Virus record (IMG/VR): IMGVR_UViG_3300048597_000392
Span: 1 to 23,593 of that record
Strand: one strand, 5' to 3'
From: a virus
DNA: 23,593 nt
Within the stretch, counting starts at the first letter, position 1; each line of letters starts with the position of its first letter. Of this stretch, positions 15,393-22,648 are shown one piece after another. The translations under genes and the position numbers were made by a program. The notes beneath the pieces were generated by a model. It searched no databases, had not been told where the DNA came from, and was given only the letters and a program-made list of their open reading frames with translations.

Positions 15393-16155
15393 CCCGCAGC
15401 ATGTCGTAAAGGTCGACGTGGTGGAGCGCACCACGTCCCTGCTGGTGCCCGACCAGCGGGTCGTGGTGTCCCACGTCGGCCCGCAGGGCCCCGGCGGGGG
15501 CGTCACCGCCGAGGACGGCGACGCCCGCTGGGTCAACCTCGACGGGGACACCATGACCGGGGCCCTGACGGCCACCGACCTCCACGCCGACTACCTCACG
15601 TCCGGGTACGGCGCGGACATGGGCGGCCACCGGGTGACCTCGGTGGCCGACCCGGTGGATGCCTCTGACGCGGCCACGAAGGCGTACGTGGACGGCAGCA
15701 GCAGCGGCGGCCCGGCCGCCGCGTGGGCCGTCTGGGGCTTCGGGCAGGACGTCGAGCGGTGGCGGTTGCAGCAGCCCGACACCGCGCTGGACGCCCTCGA
15801 CCCGCTCGTCCTGGAGGGCGCATCACGGCACTCGGCGACGAGGGTCATGCTCGACCGCCGTGGCTGGTACGCCGTGACCCTCGTCGGACAGGTCGATGGG
15901 CAGGCCGACAGGGCCATGGTCTCGGTCCACGACTCCCTCAACCTCCCGATCGGGGTCAGCGCCTTCGCCGACCCGGAGACCGGTGGCTTCCTCGGCAGCG
16001 CCGTGGTGGTCCTGGAGGCCGGGCACTACGCGGTCCGGGCCAGCCACTTCGGGCCGGACGCGGACGCCTGGTTCGGCGGTCAGGTCGAGTTCGTGCTGCT
16101 CAAGGAGGACGCCCCGGTCATCCCGGTCTTCCCCTGGTCGGAGGGACGTCCATGA
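15385..16155 (+). CDS. Tail fibre protein
   Basis: 256 residues from ATG 15385. A short collagen-like motif (GPQGPGGG) near residue 34 is followed by GDTMTGALTATDL, MGGHRVTSVADPVDASDAATKAYVD: the classic fibre-shaft repeats. A C-terminal ~140-residue beta domain follows (ATRVMLDRRGWYAVTLVGQVDGQAD, GHYAVRASHFGPDADAWFGGQ) of the C1q/TNF-like jelly-roll type often used for receptor binding. The last residues overlap the lysin start (ATGA). Confidence 0.75.
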   Translation: MSDPQHVVKVDVVERTTSLLVPDQRVVVSHVGPQGPGGGVTAEDGDARWVNLDGDTMTGALTATDLHADYLTSGYGADMGGHRVTSVADPVDASDAATKAYVDGSSSGGPAAAWAVWGFGQDVERWRLQQPDTALDALDPLVLEGASRHSATRVMLDRRGWYAVTLVGQVDGQADRAMVSVHDSLNLPIGVSAFADPETGGFLGSAVVVLEAGHYAVRASHFGPDADAWFGGQVEFVLLKEDAPVIPVFPWSEGRP

Positions 16156-16859
16156 GAACCTCCCCGGTCCCCGGCTTCCCCGTCTCGACCCCGTGGGGCC
16201 GTCGCGGGCGGCACTGGTCGTGCAACCGCGATTCCAACGGCAACGGCATCCACACGGGAGCGGACATCGCCGCGCCCAACGGGACGCCCATCGTCGCCCC
16301 CCTCGCCGGGGTCGTCCGGCACACCGCCCAGGGCGGCGCGTTCGGGCCGCACCAGTTCTTCATCATCCCCGACGCGGACACCCGCGCCGCGATCTTCTTC
16401 GGGCACACCCTGGACCGCCCCGCCAACGGCAGCCGCGTCACGCAGGGGCAGCGGATCGCCAGGGTCGGGGCGCTCGGGAACGCCACCGGGCCGCACCTGC
16501 ACTTCGAGTGGTGGCCGCAGCACGCCCGTGGCTGGGGGTGCGGCAACAACGCCGACCCCGTGCCGATCCTCACCCGTCTCCAAGGCCCGGCACCACCTCC
16601 GCCCAGCAATCCGCCCGCGAAAGGGTGGCAGATCGAAGGGATCATCCCCATGAGTGCAACGTCCATCGTGTACTTCACGGTCAACGACGGATCCGGCCGC
16701 ATCTGCGAGGCCAGGCTCCTGGAGGGCACCTGGAGCCACGTGCCGAACCCGACCGTCCTCACGGAACGCAGGCAGTCCCTGGACACCTCCGGCATCCGCT
16801 GGCGGGACGCGGGGCAGACCGCCACGGCCCGCTGGGGCCGAGAGGTGCCGTGGTCCTGA
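16152..16859 (+). CDS. Endolysin: M23 zinc peptidase with C-terminal binding-like domain
   Basis: 235 residues from ATG 16152. The M23 (LytM/lysostaphin) motifs are complete: H34 and D38 in GIHTGADIAAPNGTPIVAP, H85 in IFFGHTL, and H115/H117 in GPHLHFEWWP. A Pro-rich linker (PAPPPPSNPP, about 146-155) leads to a ~75-residue domain (VYFTVNDGSGRICEARLLEGTWSHV and the end) that may bind the wall. The enzyme should cut peptide cross-links in peptidoglycan. There is no signal peptide. The next genes are small membrane proteins, so this is probably the lysis cassette. A tail-associated wall-entry role cannot be excluded because it follows the fibre gene. Confidence 0.85.
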   Translation: MRTSPVPGFPVSTPWGRRGRHWSCNRDSNGNGIHTGADIAAPNGTPIVAPLAGVVRHTAQGGAFGPHQFFIIPDADTRAAIFFGHTLDRPANGSRVTQGQRIARVGALGNATGPHLHFEWWPQHARGWGCGNNADPVPILTRLQGPAPPPPSNPPAKGWQIEGIIPMSATSIVYFTVNDGSGRICEARLLEGTWSHVPNPTVLTERRQSLDTSGIRWRDAGQTATARWGREVPWS

Positions 16860-16966
16860 TGCGCGACGTCCTGATCATCGTCTTCCTGCTCATCGGGACG
16901 ATGGGGCTGTGGTGGGCGCTGGACGCCGCCGAGCAGCGCCACCGCGACCGGCAGGACCGCTGGTGA
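16859..16966 (+). CDS. 35-residue single-span membrane protein (lysis cassette)
   Basis: The ATG at 16859 overlaps the lysin stop (TGATG). The peptide starts MRDVLIIVFLLIGTMGLWWA, a single hydrophobic span, and ends with a charged cytoplasmic-type tail (EQRHRDRQDRW). Its TGA overlaps the GTG of the next membrane gene. Coupling on both sides supports real translation. It may be a holin, antiholin or membrane regulator of lysis; the choice is inferred only. Confidence 0.65.
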   Translation: MRDVLIIVFLLIGTMGLWWALDAAEQRHRDRQDRW

Positions 16967-17199
16967 CCCGCCCGACGAGGCCCGCCGGCATCGTCGCGGC
17001 GATCCTCGCCACCACCGTCGGCGCGGCACTGGTCGCAGGGCTCGTCCTGCTCCTCACCGGCACCGTGGCCCTCGACGACGCCTCCACCACGATCATGGTG
17101 GAGATCCTCGTCATCATCGGCCTGATCTCCGGCGGCCTCGTCGCCTACGTCAGCCACGACCACCACGACCACAACCACGACGACGAGGGGCAGCAGTGA
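16963..17199 (+). CDS. Putative holin, two membrane spans with a His/Asp-rich tail
   Basis: 78 residues from GTG 16963 (GTGA overlap). Spans: about 8-33 (GIVAAILATTVGAALVAGLVLL) and 43-64 (TIMVEILVIIGLISGGLVAYV). The C-terminus is SHDHHDHNHDDEGQQ, five His and five Asp in a short acidic tail. Size, topology and place right after the lysin are those of a class II holin. The His/Asp tail is unusual and could bind divalent metal. The stop overlaps the next GTG. Confidence 0.72.
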   Translation: MTRPTRPAGIVAAILATTVGAALVAGLVLLLTGTVALDDASTTIMVEILVIIGLISGGLVAYVSHDHHDHNHDDEGQQ

Positions 17200-18206
17200 A
17201 CGGGTTCAACATCGAGGTCGCGGAGCTGGTCGAGGACGACGGGTTCACCACCATCCACATGACCGGCGGAGGCGGCGGGACGTTCGACATCAGCGGCCGG
17301 GTCACCCTGACCCCCGCGGACCACGTGGAACAGCCCCCGCAGCCGCCGCGGTGGCCCGACGCCACCACCACGGGCGTCCCCGACGGGACCCCCCTGACCA
17401 CCGTCACAGCACCGGTCCACCCCGCCGACACCATCACCGGCGGCACATACCACTGCCGCGTCCCCGGGGCACGGTACGAGGGCCTGCGGCTGCCCTTCCT
17501 CGTGCAGGTCCACGCACCGGGCGTGCAGTTCAAGCACTGCCGCTTCACCGGGACGCGGAACCCGCCCGGGTCCTCCGCGATGCTGCTGATCCGCGACGAC
17601 AGGCCCGCCGTCGGCCCGCCGCCATCGGCGACCGCCACCCGGTGCACGTTCATCCCCGACCACCCCTCCGGCACCCTGGACGCCGTCCGCGGCTCCCAGT
17701 TCCGCCTCACCGCCTGCGAGATCGCGCGCACCGTCGACGGGGTCCACATCTTCGGATCCACCCAGCGCAGCGACCCGCACGCGGGGGACGTCCTGGTGGA
17801 ACGGTGCTGGGTGCACGACCTGCGGGTGTTCCCCGACGCCGGCCGGCCCGACGGGTTCACCCACAACGACGACAGCCAGCTCGTCGGCGGGTCCCGGGTC
17901 CACCTCATCGGCAACCGCCTCGAGGGCGGTCGGAAGGCAGCCGTCATGGTCGGCCCCAGCCGCAACGACATCGCCGACCTGTGGATCCTGGACAACTACC
18001 TCGGGGTGTCCGCGGCGGCCGTCAACCTCAACGACTCCCGCGGCCCGGGCCCCATCCTGGGCCTGCGGATCGAGGGGAACACGATCGCCCGGCAGACCCA
18101 CGGCCTGCTCATCTCCGGCCGCACCCTGGACCGCGGCACCCCCGCGATCACCGGCAACACCTGGGCCGACGACGGCACCCCGGTCCCGGTCCGGCGGGGG
18201 GCGTGA
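17196..18206 (+). CDS. Right-handed beta-helix protein (tail spike or depolymerase-like)
   Basis: 336 residues from GTG 17196, overlapping the holin stop. After a short N-terminal part (ELVEDDGFTTIHMTGGGGG) and a Pro-rich linker there are successive strand-turn units: HAPGVQFKHCRFTGT, SATATRCTFIPDH, SQFRLTACEIARTVDGVHIFG, DVLVERCWVHDLRV, SRVHLIGNRLEG, ADLWILDNYLGVS, LGLRIEGNTIARQTHGLLISG, TPAITGNTWA. The repeating Asn/Cys-ended strands are typical of parallel beta-helices of the pectate-lyase fold. It may degrade or bind a surface polysaccharide. Its place after the lysis genes, not among the fibres, is less usual. It is the last gene of the late operon. Confidence 0.72.
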   Translation: MNGFNIEVAELVEDDGFTTIHMTGGGGGTFDISGRVTLTPADHVEQPPQPPRWPDATTTGVPDGTPLTTVTAPVHPADTITGGTYHCRVPGARYEGLRLPFLVQVHAPGVQFKHCRFTGTRNPPGSSAMLLIRDDRPAVGPPPSATATRCTFIPDHPSGTLDAVRGSQFRLTACEIARTVDGVHIFGSTQRSDPHAGDVLVERCWVHDLRVFPDAGRPDGFTHNDDSQLVGGSRVHLIGNRLEGGRKAAVMVGPSRNDIADLWILDNYLGVSAAAVNLNDSRGPGPILGLRIEGNTIARQTHGLLISGRTLDRGTPAITGNTWADDGTPVPVRRGA

Positions 18207-18258
18207 CGGTGGCGCGTCGGAAATGACAGGGGTGTGATTGGGCCGACGGGAGGACACG

Positions 18259-19944
18259 GTGCAGCTCGCGTCCGTTCAACCCCACGCAGGGACCACCGTT
18301 TCGGACGTGGGCAGCCTTTTCGGGAATGCACTCTTCTACGGGGACAACCTGCCCATCCTGCGCGACCAGATCGACGCCGAGTCCGTGGACCTCGTGTACC
18401 TGGACCCGCCGTTCAACTCCAACGCGAACTACAACGTGCTGTTCAAGCAGTCCGACGGGGCCCCCGGCTCGGCGCAGGTCCACGCCTTCGAGGACTCCTG
18501 GCACTGGGGCCCGGAGGCGGAGCGGACCTACCACGACCTGATCCACGGCGGGTCCACCGAACTCGCCGACCTCGCCGAGGCGCTCAGGACGATGCTCGGC
18601 ACCAGCGACATGCTCGCCTACCTCGTGATGATGGCCCCCCGCCTCGTGGAGTTGCGGCGGGTGCTGAAGCCGACCGGCTCCCTGTACCTGCACTGCGACC
18701 CCACCAGCAGCCACTACCTGAAGATGCTGCTGGACGCGATCTTCGGCCCCCGCAACTTCCGCAACGAGGTCATCTGGAAGCGCACCGGTGCCCACGGCGC
18801 GGCGAAGAAGTTCGCGCCGGTCCACGACGTGATCCTGCTCTACGGGCGGGGTGGGACCACCGTCTGGAACCGCCAGTTCCACCCCTACGACGAGTCCTAC
18901 CTGTCCACGAAGTACAGGTTCGACGACGCCCGAGGCCGTTACAGGCTCATCACGCTCCAGCCTCCCGGGCGGCGCAACGGCGCAACCGGTCAGCCCTGGC
19001 GCGGGTTCGATCCGGACAGGAAGGGGATGCATTGGAGGTTCCCTCCGCACCGCCTGGACGAACTCGACGAGGAGGGGGTCATCGTCTGGGGACGGCCGGG
19101 AACGACCCCTCAACTCAAGCACTACTTGGACCTCGAGGCCGGGGTACCGGTCCAGGACGTCTGGACTGACCTCCCTCCAGTGAACTCGCGCGCCGCCGAG
19201 CGGATCGGCTACCCGACCCAGAAGCCCGTCGCCCTGCTGGAGAGGATCATCAGGGCGTCCAGCAACCCCGGCGACCTCGTGCTGGACCCGTTCTGCGGGT
19301 GCGGCACCACCGTGGACGCGGCCCAGCGACTCGACCGCAACTGGATCGGCATCGACATCTCGTACCTGGCCATCGACATCATCGACAAGAGGCTGAGGAA
19401 GGTCTACGGCGACTCCGTCGCGGCGACCTACGAGATCAAGGGCAGCCCGCACGACATCGAGGGGGCGCGGGCCCTGGCGGTGCGGGACAAGTTCGAGTTC
19501 GAGCGGTGGGCGGTGTCCCTGGTGGACGCCCAGCCGAACTCCAAGCAGGTCGGCGACAGGGGCATCGACGGCGTGGCCAGGTTCGCCACCGGCCCGAAGA
19601 CGTATCGCCGCATCCTCGTGAGCGTCAAGGGCGGTGCCAACAACCCCGGCTTCGTCCGGGACCTCGCTGGCACCGTGTCCGCCAACCGAGCGGCGATGGG
19701 AATCATGGTCACGCTGAACCCGCCGACGAAGGGGATGCTGGAGGCTGCCGCATCGGCCGGGGTGTACCGGCACGTCAACGGCAGGACGTACCCCAGGGTC
19801 CAGATCATGGCCGTGGCGGACCTCCTCGGGGGCAGGACCCCCGACCGACCCTCGACGCTCATGCCGTACGTCGAGGGCGAGTCTATGACCGAGGAGCCAG
19901 AGGAAGGCGGGCAGGGACGCCGGCGCGACCTGCGGGGCGCGTAG
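18259..19944 (+). CDS. DNA methyltransferase (beta-class N4/N6) fused to a restriction-endonuclease-like domain
   Basis: 561 residues from GTG 18259, chosen for gggagg 5 nt upstream; a TTG at 18238 would add 7 residues. Motif IV VYLDPPFNSN (47-56) precedes motif I DPFCGCGTT (343-351): the beta-class order of amino-methyltransferases with the target recognition region between them. Residues about 408-530 form a second domain: FEFERWAVSLVDAQP, GDRGIDGVARF (D434, D437) and ILVSVKGGA (K457), which fits a PD-(D/E)XK or Mrr-like nuclease pattern. The methylase would protect phage DNA from host restriction; the nuclease domain may cut or only bind. It follows the late operon on the plus strand and faces the minus-strand lysogeny region. 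No specificity can be predicted. Confidence 0.85.
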   Translation: MQLASVQPHAGTTVSDVGSLFGNALFYGDNLPILRDQIDAESVDLVYLDPPFNSNANYNVLFKQSDGAPGSAQVHAFEDSWHWGPEAERTYHDLIHGGSTELADLAEALRTMLGTSDMLAYLVMMAPRLVELRRVLKPTGSLYLHCDPTSSHYLKMLLDAIFGPRNFRNEVIWKRTGAHGAAKKFAPVHDVILLYGRGGTTVWNRQFHPYDESYLSTKYRFDDARGRYRLITLQPPGRRNGATGQPWRGFDPDRKGMHWRFPPHRLDELDEEGVIVWGRPGTTPQLKHYLDLEAGVPVQDVWTDLPPVNSRAAERIGYPTQKPVALLERIIRASSNPGDLVLDPFCGCGTTVDAAQRLDRNWIGIDISYLAIDIIDKRLRKVYGDSVAATYEIKGSPHDIEGARALAVRDKFEFERWAVSLVDAQPNSKQVGDRGIDGVARFATGPKTYRRILVSVKGGANNPGFVRDLAGTVSANRAAMGIMVTLNPPTKGMLEAAASAGVYRHVNGRTYPRVQIMAVADLLGGRTPDRPSTLMPYVEGESMTEEPEEGGQGRRRDLRGA

Positions 19945-20024
19945 TCAGCACCACGCAGGATTGATCACGCCGCCGCGGCCAGCTCGGCTCCGCTACGGGG
20001 CGCGCTGCGCCGGGACCACCCCCT

Positions 20025-20450
20025 CTAGCGGCGGCCGCCGTCGAAGACCTTGTGGTGCGGGTCCCACCAGAGGGCGAAGAACACGTCGTCGACGATGTAC
20101 CCCCACAAACGGGCGGCGGCTGTGACTCGGAATTCGTAGAGGCAGCCCTCGGCTGCGTCCCTGACCTCCTCGTGGAGGCCGTCCCACAACTCCCGGCCCA
20201 CCTGGCGCAGGTTCACCGGCGCCACCCGGGTCAGAAGCCGCACCCCCTCGGTCGTGTGCGAGTGCAGCGCGGTGGCGTCCTGCGACGCGCAGACATGCAG
20301 CAGCTGCGCCAACGCCAGCAGCATGTCCCCATCGAGCTCCGGATCCAACGCCTGGAGCCGGGACACGTCCGCCCTCAACGACTGCCGGTGGGCCACACCA
20401 GGGACCTTGAAGTCGTTCAGCCGTGCCCGGCCCTTCTGCCGATTCCCCAC
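20025..20450 (-). CDS. Probable toxin partner of the Panacea antitoxin
   Basis: 141 residues from GTG 20450, 5 nt after the Panacea stop. The N-terminal part is helical and basic (MGNRQKGRARLNDFKV, RADVSRLQALDPELDGD), the middle contains LLALAQLLHVCASQDATALHSH, and the C-terminus has the notable VTAAARLWGYIVDDVFFALWWDPHHKVFDG. The WWDPxH ending resembles small prophage toxin-like proteins, but I cannot name the family. Panacea (SocA/DUF4065) proteins are commonly encoded next to diverse toxins, which is the main reason for the call. It is convergent with the methyltransferase, 80 nt away. It could be a non-toxic accessory protein. Confidence 0.55.
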   Translation of the reverse strand: MGNRQKGRARLNDFKVPGVAHRQSLRADVSRLQALDPELDGDMLLALAQLLHVCASQDATALHSHTTEGVRLLTRVAPVNLRQVGRELWDGLHEEVRDAAEGCLYEFRVTAAARLWGYIVDDVFFALWWDPHHKVFDGGRR

Positions 20451-20455
20451 GGGGC

Positions 20456-20926
20456 CTAGTAGTCGATGCTGACGGCCGTCGGATCGGCGTGCAGCGCCCG
20501 GTAGTAGTCGCGCATCGTGTCCAGGCTGATGCGGTCCGTCCCGGCCTGCCGCAGCGGCTTGCCTGCGCGGGCCTCGATCCACGGCCGGTCCGCGTGGGTC
20601 ATGCTGACGAGCTCGTGCGGCTCGAACTGGTCGTACGCGGCGAGGACGTCGTTCAAGAACGGGGCGTCGTAGTCGTCGATCAACTCATGGTCCCCGCCGA
20701 CGGTTGCGACGGTGTACCGGCCCCGGTGCCGGTCGTACACCTCGCGGACCACCGGCCCGTTCACCCACGCCTCGATCGGCTCCTCGAACAGCTGCACGTC
20801 CCGCAGGGCCAAGGACCACGCCTGCGCGTAGTAGACGATCTTCTGCAGCTTGAACGCCGACATCGGGCCGTCGTGCCTGCGCAGCAGGTACTCGGCGACG
20901 TCCACTGCCCTGTACACGGTCTCCAT
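20456..20926 (-). CDS. Panacea (SocA-like, DUF4065) antitoxin-type protein
   Basis: 156 residues from ATG 20926, with AAGGGGGG 4 nt upstream. It starts with the family's usual N-terminus (VDVAEYLLRRHDGPMSAFKLQKIVYYAQAWSLAL), followed by LFEEPIEAWVNGPVVREVYDRHRG, the hallmark EAW-x-GPVV-x-EVY region, then FLNDVLAAYDQFEPHELVSMTH and PWIEAR. Panacea domains neutralise unrelated toxins in PanAT modules, and SocA acts as a ClpXP adaptor for its toxin. The frame is open upstream, without a stop, to GTG 21205, so a longer 249-residue form is possible (see 20927-21205). The order here is antitoxin then toxin, downstream of the integrase. Confidence 0.8.
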   Translation of the reverse strand: METVYRAVDVAEYLLRRHDGPMSAFKLQKIVYYAQAWSLALRDVQLFEEPIEAWVNGPVVREVYDRHRGRYTVATVGGDHELIDDYDAPFLNDVLAAYDQFEPHELVSMTHADRPWIEARAGKPLRQAGTDRISLDTMRDYYRALHADPTAVSIDY

Positions 20927-21205
20927 CGTGCCCCCCTTGATGCTGGTCTGGCGACCGTAAGTGTGCGGTGCCGGTCCGACCCGTCCCGCTGGAGGGGTCC
21001 GGCGCACTACCCGCGCCCCCGCCGCGGCGCCGGGACGGCCGGGGGCCGCCCACCGTTCCGCCCACACCGCCTCCCCGTCCCTGACCGGGCACCGCCACAC
21101 CACCCACCCGTCGGCCGTCTCCTGCACCAGCTCCACGAACCCGGCCGCCCCGTCCTCGAACCGGCACCCGTCCAACGGCCCACCCACCCACACGTACCTG
21201 GTCAC
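20927..21205 (-). other. In-frame 5' extension of the Panacea ORF, resembling a separate small phage protein
   Basis: GTG 21205 overlaps the integrase stop (GTGA) and opens a frame that runs without a stop into the Panacea gene. Its first ~60 residues (RYVWVGGPLDGCRFEDG, FVELVQETADGWVVWRCPV, EAVWAERW) look like the small 'VGGPLDG' proteins of actinophages, which normally end on their own. A Pro/Gly/Arg-rich stretch then leads to the Panacea Met. Either the small gene lost its stop and fused, giving a 249-residue protein, or Panacea is started internally. The internal ribosome-binding site favours at least some separate Panacea. Confidence 0.5.
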
Positions 21206-22041
21206 GCCGCCACCAACAGCGCGGACCGTGGGGCCGGCACCACGTGCCCGGCCGCAGCCCGCAGCCGCTGCCTGGGCACGCCGACGTAGATCTGCGTCGT
21301 CGCCGGTGAGGCATGCCCCAGCAGCCGCTGCACCGCCAGCAGGTCCCCCGTGCCGTCATGGACGGTCGAGGCGAACCAGTGCCGCACCTCGTGCGGCGCG
21401 CAGCCCGTCGCGGCCTTCACCCGTCGCCGCAGGGTGCAGGGATGCAGGTGGCCCGTGAACCGGCCCGGGAACACCCAGCCCGGCCCACGCTCGAGCAGCG
21501 CCCGGCGCAGCGCCGGGTCCTCGATCGGCAGCCACCGGGACCGATCCCCCTTCCCGCGCACCGTCACCCCGCGGCCGTCGGCGTCGAGGTCCTCCCGCCG
21601 CAGCGCCACGGCCTCCGCGCACCGCAGCCCGAGCCGGGCCAGCACCAGCACCATCAGCGCGGTGTCCTCGTCCCGGACGTCGAGGCCGGCGGCCACCTGC
21701 GCGTGCGACGCCGGCCTCGCCGTCCCGGGGACCTGCCGGACCGGCGCGATCCCCAGCATCGGGTTCCGCTTCCGCTTCACCACCTTCTCCGCGACCAGCA
21801 GCCGGTACATGGAGCCCAGCGCCATCCGCGCGGACTTGTGGCTCGACGCCGACCACGACTGCTCTGCGATCCACGCCTTCACGTCCCGGTGCCCGGCCTG
21901 GACAGGGTCCACGCCGTTCACTGCGCACCACCGGCCCCACCGGCGCAGGTAGCTGCGCCACGTCCGCACCGTCTCCGGTGACAGCCGTCGGGACCGCAGG
22001 TCGGTCTCCCACAGGCCCATCGCCTCATCCCACCGCATCAT
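21202..22041 (-). CDS. int: Tyrosine site-specific integrase, C-terminus with ssrA-like -ALLVAA
   Basis: 279 residues from ATG 22041, selected because ggaggtgg is well spaced upstream; a TTG at 22092 would add 17. The N-terminal ~100 residues form a SAM-like core-binding domain (AMGLWETDLRSRRLSPETV, ALGSMYRLLVAEKVV). The catalytic domain has R140 (LGLRCAEAV), K164 (RGKGD), H217 and R220 (HEVRHW), H243 (LLGHAS) and the nucleophile Y252 (TQIYVG). There is no N-terminal arm-binding domain of obvious size. The protein ends SALLVAA, similar to the -ALAA end of ssrA tags, so it may be a ClpXP substrate. It probably recombines the fMet-tRNA core at 22775-22814. It is served by the TTGACA promoter at 22112-22141. 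Confidence 0.92.
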   Translation of the reverse strand: MMRWDEAMGLWETDLRSRRLSPETVRTWRSYLRRWGRWCAVNGVDPVQAGHRDVKAWIAEQSWSASSHKSARMALGSMYRLLVAEKVVKRKRNPMLGIAPVRQVPGTARPASHAQVAAGLDVRDEDTALMVLVLARLGLRCAEAVALRREDLDADGRGVTVRGKGDRSRWLPIEDPALRRALLERGPGWVFPGRFTGHLHPCTLRRRVKAATGCAPHEVRHWFASTVHDGTGDLLAVQRLLGHASPATTQIYVGVPRQRLRAAAGHVVPAPRSALLVAA

Positions 22042-22111
22042 CCGCACCACCTCCACCGGCCATTTCGATTCCTCATTCCCGTTGCCGTGCAATAGGAATC
22101 CTGCCGAGGGC

Positions 22112-22141
22112 GTATCGCCCGATTCGTTCTTCAGTTGTCAA
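22112..22141 (-). promoter_or_regulatory. Sigma-70-type promoter for the integrase unit
   Basis: Read on the minus strand: TTGACA (22141-22136), then 17-18 nt, then GCGATA/CGATAC (22118-22112) as a weak -10. It points towards the integrase, 70 nt upstream of ATG 22041, and would also serve the Panacea/toxin genes. The -35 is a perfect consensus in an otherwise GC-rich area. Confidence 0.5.
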
Positions 22142-22445
22142 GGAACAACCCCCGGATGGGGGAAGGGGGGACGCCCCAGGTGCACCTGGTGGCAGTCCCC
22201 GGGACCGGGCGGGCCCCCGAGGCACCCGGTCCCACGCGCAGGGGCGATGGCAACCCCTCCACCCGCAGCACGCCTGCCCGGTGCCAGCAGCACTGGCAGT
22301 GCTGCCCCCGGCCGGACCGGCCCGGCCACCGCCGCCGCGCGTGTTCGATCGCGGCGATGACCAGGACGGCCGGCCGGAGGACCGGCAGGCGGCGGGGCGA
22401 AGACGGCTCCCCCCGACGAAGGGGAGGCGCCCCCGCGCGAAGCAT
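22131..22445 (-). CDS. Uncertain small ORF between integrase and repressor region
   Basis: Open from ATG 22445 to TGA 22131-22133, 104 residues, starting 6 nt after the stop of the 65-aa gene. The middle (VLVIAAIEHARRRWPGRSGRGQ, then HCQCCWHRAGVLRVEG) has the codon bias of real genes. Both ends are Pro/Arg-rich with mixed third positions. The stop lies within the integrase promoter. The Cys-His cluster might bind zinc. No family is recognised. If it is not a gene, the ~310 bases hold nothing else I can support, apart from a small C5/G5 hairpin at 22149-22162. Confidence 0.35.
   Translation of the reverse strand: MLRAGAPPLRRGEPSSPRRLPVLRPAVLVIAAIEHARRRWPGRSGRGQHCQCCWHRAGVLRVEGLPSPLRVGPGASGARPVPGTATRCTWGVPPSPIRGLFLDN
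22134..22149. promoter_or_regulatory. Candidate operator over the integrase -35
   Basis: GTTGT (22134-22138) and ACAAC (22145-22149) form a perfect 5-bp inverted repeat with 6 nt between, overlapping TTGACA. Its place suits a repressor site. It does not match the palindrome at 23014-23027, so the binding protein is unknown. Confidence 0.3.
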
Positions 22446-22450
22446 TCAGC

Positions 22451-22648
22451 TCATGCGCCCTCCCCGGGCAGCAGCCCGCCGGGCGCGTGGTACCGCGCGA
22501 ACAGCTCGGCGTGGATCTCCGGGAACGCCGACCGGAGCGCCTCCATGTTGAAGGTGTCCGCCTTGCGCATCGCAGCCATGACCAGCGCGGCGAACGGCCA
22601 GTCGCGCTGTGCGATCTCGAGGGACGCCTGGTAGTCGTACCAGCTCAT
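22451..22648 (-). CDS. Small conserved-looking phage protein (MSWYDYQ type)
   Basis: 65 residues from ATG 22648, which overlaps the last base of the long repressor form's stop (TGATG). The sequence MSWYDYQASLEIAQRDWPFA, ALVMAAMRKADTFNMEALRSAFPEIHAEL, ARYHAPGG follows a pattern I have seen in actinophage hypothetical proteins. It is helical and soluble, with function unknown. Its start is coupled to translation of the unintegrated (phage-form) repressor. After integration the two genes would lie at opposite prophage ends, so its expression could be switched by integration. Confidence 0.65.
   Translation of the reverse strand: MSWYDYQASLEIAQRDWPFAALVMAAMRKADTFNMEALRSAFPEIHAELFARYHAPGGLLPGEGA

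Noticed and set aside
19945-20024. Terminator between methyltransferase and toxin genes
   Set aside because: The 80 bases have short GC palindromes (gcgcgctgcgcc) but no stable stem followed by a T-run on either strand, so none is called.
22042-22092. TTG 22092 as the integrase start
   Set aside because: A weak start codon without a clear ribosome-binding site; ATG 22041 has a well-spaced ggaggtgg. The promoter leader also fits the shorter form.
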